Assembly: GCA_963744305.1 (NCBI GenBank)
Contig: CAVUTF010000009.1
Span: 186,001 to 250,000, forward strand
Reading direction: 5' to 3'
From: FEN-1219 sp963744305
GTDB lineage: Bacteria > Pseudomonadota > Gammaproteobacteria > Steroidobacterales > Rariloculaceae
DNA length: 64,000 nt
The position numbers were made by a program, and so were the translations under genes. The notes beneath the pieces are model-generated. The model did no database searches. It saw only the letters and a list, made by a program, of their open reading frames with translations, and was not told the DNA's origin. Of the stretch, positions 58,895-64,000 are shown piece by piece. The first letter of the stretch is position 1; every line of letters starts with the position of its first letter.

Positions 58895-60093
58895 GGTTCG
58901 GTCTCGATCGCCTGATTGCCTCGCGAACGCTGAGGAGGCCGCTGCGCGGCAAGCGTATCGCGTTGCTAGCGCACCCCGCTTCCGTGACGCGCGACCTCGA
59001 GCACGCGCTCGATGCGCTCGCGGCGCTGCCGGACGTGCGGCTCACGGCAGCATTCGGGCCGCAGCACGGCTTGCGCGGCGACAAGCAAGACAACATGGTC
59101 GAGTCGCCGGACTTCAAAGATCCCGTGCACGGCATCCCGGTGTTCAGCCTCTACGGCGCCGTGCGGCGACCGACGGCTGCGATGATGAGCGCCTTCGACG
59201 TGCTGCTCGTCGATCTGCAGGATGTCGGCGGCCGTATCTACACTTTCATCACGACGCTGCGTTACGTGCTCGAGGAAGCGGCGCGGCATCGGAAGTCCGT
59301 GTGGGTGCTCGATCGACCGAATCCGGTCGGCCGGCCCATCGAGGGTTTGCGGTTACGCGCGGGTTGGGAGAGCTTCGTCGGCGCGGGCGCGCTGCCGATG
59401 CGGCACGGCCTCACGATGGGCGAGCTCGCGCGCTGGTTCGTCGCCACGTTGAAGCTCGACGTCGATTGTCACGTCGTTGCGATGGAAGGCTGGGAGCCCG
59501 AGGCCGGCCCGGGATACGGTTGGCCGCTCGGCGAGCGCGCGTGGATCAATCCGAGCCCGAACGTACCCAATCTGTCGGCGGCGCGCTGCTATCCCGGCAC
59601 CGTGATGCTCGAGGGCACGACGCTGTCGGAGGGCCGCGGCACGACGCGGCCGTTCGAGCTTTTCGGCGCGCCCGATCTCGACGCCGCAAAACTCATCGAC
59701 GCGATGCAGAACCTGGCGCCGAAGTGGCTGCGCGGCTGCGCGCTGCGCGCTTGCTGGTTCGAGCCCACGTTCCACAAGCACGTGGGCAAGCTCTGCGCCG
59801 GCGTGCAGATCCACGCCGAGGCTCCCGTCTACGATCACGCGGCGTTCAAGCCGTGGCGCGTGCAGGCGCTCGCGTTGAAGGCGTTGCGCAAGCTCGCACC
59901 GAAGTACGACCTCTGGCGGGATTTCGCCTACGAATACGAGCGCGGCCGGCTCGCGATCGACGTCATCAACGGCAGCGAGCTCCTGCGCCGCTGGGTCGAC
60001 GACCCGCGCAGCACGCCTCGGGATCTCGACGAGCTTGCGCTCGCCGACGAGCGCGCCTGGCGCCGTGAGCGGCGCGCGTTCCTGCTCTACTGA
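58891..60093 (+). CDS. DUF1343 (NamZ-like exo-N-acetylmuramidase) protein
   Basis: Intact 400-aa DUF1343 protein. The family now includes NamZ, an exo-beta-N-acetylmuramidase of peptidoglycan recycling. Family text is LLAHPASVTRDLEHALDALA, FGPQHGLRGDKQDNMVESPD, FSLYGAVRRPTAAMMSAFDV, LLVDLQDVGGRIYTFITTLR, VLDRPNPVGRPIEGLRLR and EGTTLSEGRGTTRPFELFGA. No signal peptide is seen, which would place it in the cytoplasm unless exported otherwise. It is coupled to the upstream DOMON-like gene by a 4-bp overlap. Confidence 0.85.
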   Translation: MRFGLDRLIASRTLRRPLRGKRIALLAHPASVTRDLEHALDALAALPDVRLTAAFGPQHGLRGDKQDNMVESPDFKDPVHGIPVFSLYGAVRRPTAAMMSAFDVLLVDLQDVGGRIYTFITTLRYVLEEAARHRKSVWVLDRPNPVGRPIEGLRLRAGWESFVGAGALPMRHGLTMGELARWFVATLKLDVDCHVVAMEGWEPEAGPGYGWPLGERAWINPSPNVPNLSAARCYPGTVMLEGTTLSEGRGTTRPFELFGAPDLDAAKLIDAMQNLAPKWLRGCALRACWFEPTFHKHVGKLCAGVQIHAEAPVYDHAAFKPWRVQALALKALRKLAPKYDLWRDFAYEYERGRLAIDVINGSELLRRWVDDPRSTPRDLDELALADERAWRRERRAFLLY

Positions 60094-60141
60094 AAGGGTC
60101 GTAGTAGTCGATCGTGCTTAGGGACGATGGGCTGGTCGCCG

Positions 60142-60747
60142 TCAGGCGATGCGCTCCGGTTCCGCCTCGTCGATCGGCCGGCCTATCGTCAGAGTGTTTC
60201 TGAGCCGCTCGTCGAGCTCGCGAAAGCTCGGGTCCGCCAGCGCGCCAAGGCCTTCGCAAAGCTGGGCGAAAAACGTCCGCGCCGCCGCGGCCGCCGCGAT
60301 ATCGAAGATTTCGGCATCCGTGAAGCCGTGCGCTTTCAGCCCTACCGTGTCATCGGCCGTGACTTCGGATGCGTGGCGAGCGACTTTGCGCGCGAATTTC
60401 ACCATCGCTTGGTCGGCGGCGGTCAAAGGTCCTTCATCGGATTCATCGACGATCGAGCGAATCCCGTCGGCTGTGTAGAACTCGCTGAGCGCGCGGCCGT
60501 GCGCGAGCGAGCAATAGCTCGAGCGGACCGCGACCGCCGCCGCGACCGTGACGAGCTCGAAGCGACGCTTGTCCATGTTCTTGCGAATTCCCGAAAGCAG
60601 GTCGGCCCAGAGCGACATGATCTCGGGGCGATGGCTGAACACCTTCGCGTAGTTAGGCACGAAGCCGTACTTCGACTGTTGACGCTCGTACATTTCACGC
60701 ACGCTGCCCTGTGCGTCCCGGGCCGGAATAGTTCGGATGAAAGCCAT
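60142..60747 (-). CDS. AhpD-like/carboxymuconolactone decarboxylase family protein
   Basis: Alkylhydroperoxidase-like (peroxidase-related) protein of 201 aa. The conserved core is KYGFVPNYAKVFSHRPEIMS, FELVTVAAAVAVRSSYCSLA and HGRALSEFY. The active site has one cysteine in YCSLAHG rather than CxxC. The ATG at 60747 is chosen because GGGGAGAGG lies eight bases upstream; the ATG at 60753 would be too close. The gene is intact. It is divergent from the intradiol dioxygenase and may belong with aromatic or peroxide stress functions. Confidence 0.75.
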   Translation of the reverse strand: MAFIRTIPARDAQGSVREMYERQQSKYGFVPNYAKVFSHRPEIMSLWADLLSGIRKNMDKRRFELVTVAAAVAVRSSYCSLAHGRALSEFYTADGIRSIVDESDEGPLTAADQAMVKFARKVARHASEVTADDTVGLKAHGFTDAEIFDIAAAAAARTFFAQLCEGLGALADPSFRELDERLRNTLTIGRPIDEAEPERIA

Positions 60748-60887
60748 GTTCATTCCTCTCCCCAATTGATCGCACGATACCGCGCGGGGTGCGCCGCGTC
60801 GATCGTCGTCGGAGTGCGCTTCTACCTCGCTCCGGACACCGACACCGTCCGTGCGATGCAACGGCAGGCCGGCATCTTGCTATCTAT

Positions 60888-60978
60888 GCGCCGGTAGGCG
60901 TTCATGCCGCTGTCCATTGAGCTACACTTTCGGAAGCGCTCGCGCCGCACGCATAGATTGGGCAGCGAGAGCCGGAGG
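60888..60978 (+). promoter_or_regulatory. conserved leader/promoter block, copy 2
   Basis: About 90 bp upstream of the intradiol dioxygenase gene resembling 56559-56646. It begins GCGCCGGTAGGC, contains TTGAGCTACACTTTCG (60917-60932, identical), then GCGCTCGC, a CGCACGCA motif and GCAGCGAGAGCCGGAGG, which includes the ribosome site. A candidate promoter here is TTCATG, 16 bases, TACACT. Confidence 0.6.
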
Positions 60979-60983
60979 CCAAC

Positions 60984-61725
60984 TTGAGACACGAACGCAG
61001 GACCGGAACGATCGTCCACGCCGCACACCGGACCGTTCTCACGAGGCGTCTTGCGCTCGCCGGAATGACGGGCTGCGTTGCGACGCTCGCGGGTCGCGAC
61101 GTTCTCGCGCAGGCCGCGGGCTGCGTGATCACCGCTGACTCTGGCGAGGGCCCGTTCTATTTCGACGCGAACCAGGTGCGCGCGGACGTGACTGAAGACG
61201 CGGTCGGCGCACCGCTCGACATATCGATTCAAATCCTCCGCGCCGATGGCTGCGCGCCGTTCGCCGGCGCACGCCTGGATCTGTGGCAGGCCGATGCCCT
61301 CGGTCTCTATTCGGGGTATCGCGAACAGAGCGGCGTGGGGGGCGTATCCACCGAGCCCGCCGTCGATCGCACCTTCCTGCGCGGCACGCAGTCCGCCGAC
61401 GCTGAGGGATGGGTCCGATTCAAGACGGTTTACCCGAGCTGGTATGGCGGGCGCACGCCGCACATTCATTTCAAGGTGCTGCTCGATGCCGACGAGCTCA
61501 CCGCGAGCCAAATCTTTTTTCCGGATGAGGTCAACGCAGAAGTGTTCGCGCAGTGGGACCCGTACCGCGAGCACGTTCAGCAAGCGCAAAGTATTCAACC
61601 ACACCGATAGGTTTCTCGACACGAACGCCGATGGACAAATCGACGGCGTGTTCTGCGATGTCGAAAGCTATGATCGCAGCGGCTTGACCGCGAAAGCCGT
61701 GGTCACCGTGCGCGGCCGCGCGTGA
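60984..61725 (+). CDS. intradiol ring-cleavage dioxygenase-like protein, frameshifted
   Basis: Exported protocatechuate 3,4-dioxygenase-beta-like protein of about 245 aa. The leader is Tat-like (TRRLALAGMTGCVATLAG, then LAQA). Ferric-iron ligands are Y109 (WQADALGLYSGY), Y154 (YPSWYGG), H160 and H162 (PHIHFKV). A shift near 61580 joins EHVQQ to RKVFNHTDRFLDTNADGQ. The TTG start at 60984 follows GGAGG by five bases. Secreted intradiol homologues with leaders are known but of unclear substrate. Its leader is shared with the OsmC gene. Confidence 0.8.
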
Positions 61726-61764
61726 CCGCGCAACGGGCCGCCAATGGGCGAATAGCGCCGCCCG

Positions 61765-62613
61765 TCAGCGCGTGGCGCCGGCGACTTGGCCTTCAGTGGG
61801 CACCGTGACCATTTTGACCGGCGCCGTCAGTCTGCGTCCGGCACCGTCGCCAGGATATTCGCGACGGTTCGCGCCGGGGCTAGCGTAGCCGTTGATCAGG
61901 ACGCGTCGATACCGGTCCGACGTATTCTCCAAGCTTGCGTGCACCGTGTACGGGCCGAAGAACAGCGCGTCGCCGGGCTGCGCCAAGATCGTCACGGCAT
62001 CCTGTTCGCGGAACTGCGGCAAACTCTTCTTCGGCTGCTCTCCTTCGTGGTAATCGTGGTCGCCGAAGTCGACGCGTCCCCACTTCGAGCTCCCTGGCAT
62101 GAACAGGATCGGACCACTCTCCGGAGTCATTTCGTCGAGCACGATAATCGTCTGTACGAAGCTGCCGCGGCCGTTCACGTCCGTCCAGGTTCCATTGCCC
62201 TTGTCGCGATGCTGAATGTCCTGATGCCAATCGAACATGACGCCGTCGCGTGGGCGTTTGAAATGAGCCTGACACAGCAGATGGTCCATCGCGTCGTCGT
62301 GCAACAACTGTGCGCAAGGGACCGTCAGGCGCGGGTCACCTCCTACGTCGAGTAGACAACGCTGGCATCCACCGGCCCAGACGACGCGCTGAATGACCTG
62401 CCGGCCGTTCTTGTGGCCGAGCACGAAATACGATCCTGCATGCAGTCCGGTCTGCGTCAACTCGCTCGCGATCTCCTCGAGCTCATCGAAGCACGTCCTC
62501 ATCCGGGCGACTTCATCGGCGCGGAACAGCGCTCGTCGGGTGATCCAGCCGATCGCGAAGAAGTCGTGAACCTCGTCGGCGCTCAGACCGATTTTGCGGC
62601 TCGCTCGTGGCAT
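61765..62613 (-). CDS. phytanoyl-CoA dioxygenase family protein
   Basis: Fe(II)/2-oxoglutarate-dependent oxygenase of the PhyH family, about 282 aa. The metal triad is HxD in DWHQDIQH and a distal His in PYTVHASLENTSDRY. RYRRVLINGY supplies the likely 2-oxoglutarate-binding Arg. The ATG at 62613 gives a normal family length; the in-frame ATG at 62709 is an alternative. Neither has a clear ribosome site. The gene is intact. Members hydroxylate lipids, secondary metabolites or amino acids; the substrate here is unknown. Confidence 0.75.
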   Translation of the reverse strand: MPRASRKIGLSADEVHDFFAIGWITRRALFRADEVARMRTCFDELEEIASELTQTGLHAGSYFVLGHKNGRQVIQRVVWAGGCQRCLLDVGGDPRLTVPCAQLLHDDAMDHLLCQAHFKRPRDGVMFDWHQDIQHRDKGNGTWTDVNGRGSFVQTIIVLDEMTPESGPILFMPGSSKWGRVDFGDHDYHEGEQPKKSLPQFREQDAVTILAQPGDALFFGPYTVHASLENTSDRYRRVLINGYASPGANRREYPGDGAGRRLTAPVKMVTVPTEGQVAGATR

Positions 62614-62767
62614 CGTCGTTGGTGGCGGTGATGAGTTGTTGTTCGCGCCATCGCTGACTCTATAGGCAGTCCTGCTCCGAATGTTGGCTTCGTAACTTAA
62701 TGTGCGCATGCCGCGTGCGAATTCGGGGCGCGGAGGCTGCACCGCCTGCTCCTGAATCGCGGCAAAA

Positions 62768-63172
62768 TCAGGGGGTAACGGCACCTGGGACGCCCTGCTC
62801 GGATGTTTTGCTTTTCTTCGGCCACCAAAGCCACATGCCGACCATTACCAAGATCACGCCACCCATTCCGAAGCCGAGTCCGGCGTTGGACTGCTTCTGC
62901 CAACGCTTGTAGAGGTTTTCCTCCTGCTGTCTTAGCCACTCGACCTCGACCCCTTTCGTGGCGATTTCCTTCATTCTCGCTCTCTGGTCCGTCGCTAGGT
63001 CCAGGTAGTCCTTTTCTATCTGCAGGAGCGACTCTTCCTTGATTCTCTCAGCTTGTAGATCCTCGTATGCCTCATAGGACGCCGTCGGATAAACGACGGC
63101 CGCGATGACAAGAGCGATTCCGATAACCACGAAGACCTGCATCGGCGTGTCCGGAAGACTGGGAAGCATCAT
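62768..63172 (-). CDS. two-TM coiled-coil protein of unknown function
   Basis: Intact 134-aa membrane protein. TM1 is near residues 12-29 (VFVVIGIALVIAAVVYP). A charged coiled-coil-like helix (residues 35-92, rich in Glu/Lys/Arg with Leu spacing) follows. TM2 is near 97-117 (GLGFGMGGVILVMVGMWLWW), with a short basic tail. Both ends would lie on the same side of the membrane, with a helical domain between. No family recognised. It overlaps the unused upstream extension of the PhyH gene. Confidence 0.6.
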   Translation of the reverse strand: MMLPSLPDTPMQVFVVIGIALVIAAVVYPTASYEAYEDLQAERIKEESLLQIEKDYLDLATDQRARMKEIATKGVEVEWLRQQEENLYKRWQKQSNAGLGFGMGGVILVMVGMWLWWPKKSKTSEQGVPGAVTP

Positions 63173-63483
63173 TGTTATTCCTCCCGCAGGGTTTTTTTCA
63201 GCTCTTCACGGCACGTCTAGCCAACCTACATGGTGGCTGCGACGCGCGCGGCGCGCGTGACGATCTCGCGCCCAGAGCTGGCAGCGGCCAATCGAATCGG
63301 CCCTCGAGCGACCGGCGGCCCTCGTCGCACCTTCTAGTGCCGAATCTGGGTGGTGATGTCCTCCAGCTCGTACACCTCGCGGTTACCTCGCTCGGGCATG
63401 AGTCCCGCGTCGGTATTCGGGTTGAGCGCGACTCTGTCCCAATCATCCCTCGTCGAAAGCCCATGGCGGTCCCGCCCTGTTGT

Positions 63484-63888
63484 CTACTCATTACTGCTAC
63501 CGGTAGAGAGCTGGACTTCGCGCTGGTCTGCCAACGTGATCGACCTTATGAACCCCAACGGCTTGCCGTTCCTCGCTGGGAAGTACTTTATGGTGACCGC
63601 GTCCCCGGCCTTGACGGAATTCGGCCCGGAGCCACCGAACCCGAGGTTCGCGAGGGTGTTCGCGGAGCCGGTCGTCAACACCCAGTCGGTGGTCGAGCCA
63701 TCCTGGTTCTTGACCGCAAGATGCATCGCGCCGTGGGGATTCGTAAACGCCACTTTCGTAAGGACTCCCGACACCTCCCCTTCCTGTCGTATGTCGTATA
63801 CGCCCGCGAGGGAATGATGAGCTTGCAAGGAGCCGCTAGCAGTCAGCCACCCGCACAACGCGATACATCCCAAAATCCGCTTAATCAT
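63484..63888 (-). CDS. DUF6152 family secreted protein
   Basis: Small exported protein of 134 aa with a clear leader (residues 1-25, ending LQA-HH). The DUF6152 hallmark follows: HHSLAGVYDIRQEGEVSGVL then TKVAFTNPHGAMHLAVKNQD. It ends in a basic/beta tail (DAVTIKYFPARNGKPLGFIR). The ATG at 63888 has a GGGGAG site. The gene is intact. It is a shorter relative of the N-terminal part of the protein at 45017-46167. Function unknown; the HHS start may bind metal. Confidence 0.75.
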   Translation of the reverse strand: MIKRILGCIALCGWLTASGSLQAHHSLAGVYDIRQEGEVSGVLTKVAFTNPHGAMHLAVKNQDGSTTDWVLTTGSANTLANLGFGGSGPNSVKAGDAVTIKYFPARNGKPLGFIRSITLADQREVQLSTGSSNE

Positions 63889-64000
63889 TCGTGCGTCTCC
63901 CCAAAATTGTGATCGGCACCAGATACCATCACGTAGCCACCGCGAAAAAGAACGGATCAACTGTCGTCCCAGCGTATCATCGCGTGGCGCCTAGGCTCAA

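Overview
The window is high-GC, densely coded DNA from a Gram-negative heterotroph. Outer-membrane markers are an MlaA-type lipoprotein, a periplasmic MlaC-type protein, a TonB-dependent receptor, a glycine-zipper surface antigen and many Sec or Tat leaders. Mla components, a CadC-like winged-helix/TPR regulator and the DUF1592/DUF1552/DUF1501/DUF1800 secreted families together suggest an uncultivated soil- or sediment-type gammaproteobacterium of the Steroidobacterales/Woeseiales sort. That placement is inference; there is no rRNA or marker gene here. No tRNA, CRISPR array, insertion sequence or phage module was recognised.

A technical point governs the whole annotation. Roughly 25 of 57 genes are broken by one or more single-base frameshifts, while homology continues in the next frame, often across a short homopolymer. 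The even spread, with intact genes alongside, looks more like uncorrected long-read indels than gene decay. These genes are therefore annotated as one CDS over the full homologous span, with approximate shift positions.

Layout. 0-3 kb: SLC13/MatC-like permease, tandem SnoaL-like protein, O-methyltransferase. 3-5.4 kb: secreted metallo-beta-lactamase-fold (MBL) hydrolase and a MazF/AbrB toxin-antitoxin pair with a tandem palindromic operator. 5.4-10.8 kb: a GMC oxidoreductase / gluconate-dehydrogenase-subunit-3 / DUF1080 set that looks like an extracytoplasmic glycoside 3-oxidation cassette, a surface antigen and a second DUF1080 protein. 11-17.5 kb: MlaC-like gene overlapping a membrane winged-helix/TPR regulator, divergent MlaA, a membrane-anchored alpha/beta hydrolase and an orphan ParA. 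18.5-22.4 kb: Tat flavoprotein, Cys-rich unknown protein and di-heme cytochrome c in one orientation. 22.4-29 kb: SDR, Cys-nucleophile hydrolase, LuxR/TPR regulator, acyl-CoA-dehydrogenase-like oxidase, and an unusual O-methyltransferase-domain/bactofilin fusion.

29.2-36.6 kb is a compact minus-strand operon: DUF1592 di-heme protein, DUF1552 protein, Tat MBL hydrolase, ankyrin-repeat protein and an AHL-lactonase-like MBL enzyme. It diverges from a PQQ dehydrogenase and an orphan solute-binding protein (36.8-39.6 kb). 39.7-48.5 kb: lipoprotein lysophospholipase, DUF1501/DUF1800 pair, Calx-beta membrane protein, DUF6152-type protein, SMP-30-like and MBL genes. 48.6-61.7 kb: a probable aromatic-compound region with a sulfatase, AraC regulator, TonB receptor, dehydrogenase, Rieske dioxygenase alpha and beta subunits, OsmC protein, quinone oxidoreductase and an intradiol dioxygenase. 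The OsmC and intradiol genes share a conserved leader of about 90 bp. The right end holds DUF1343 and DOMON-like proteins, a phytanoyl-CoA dioxygenase homologue and a second DUF6152 protein.
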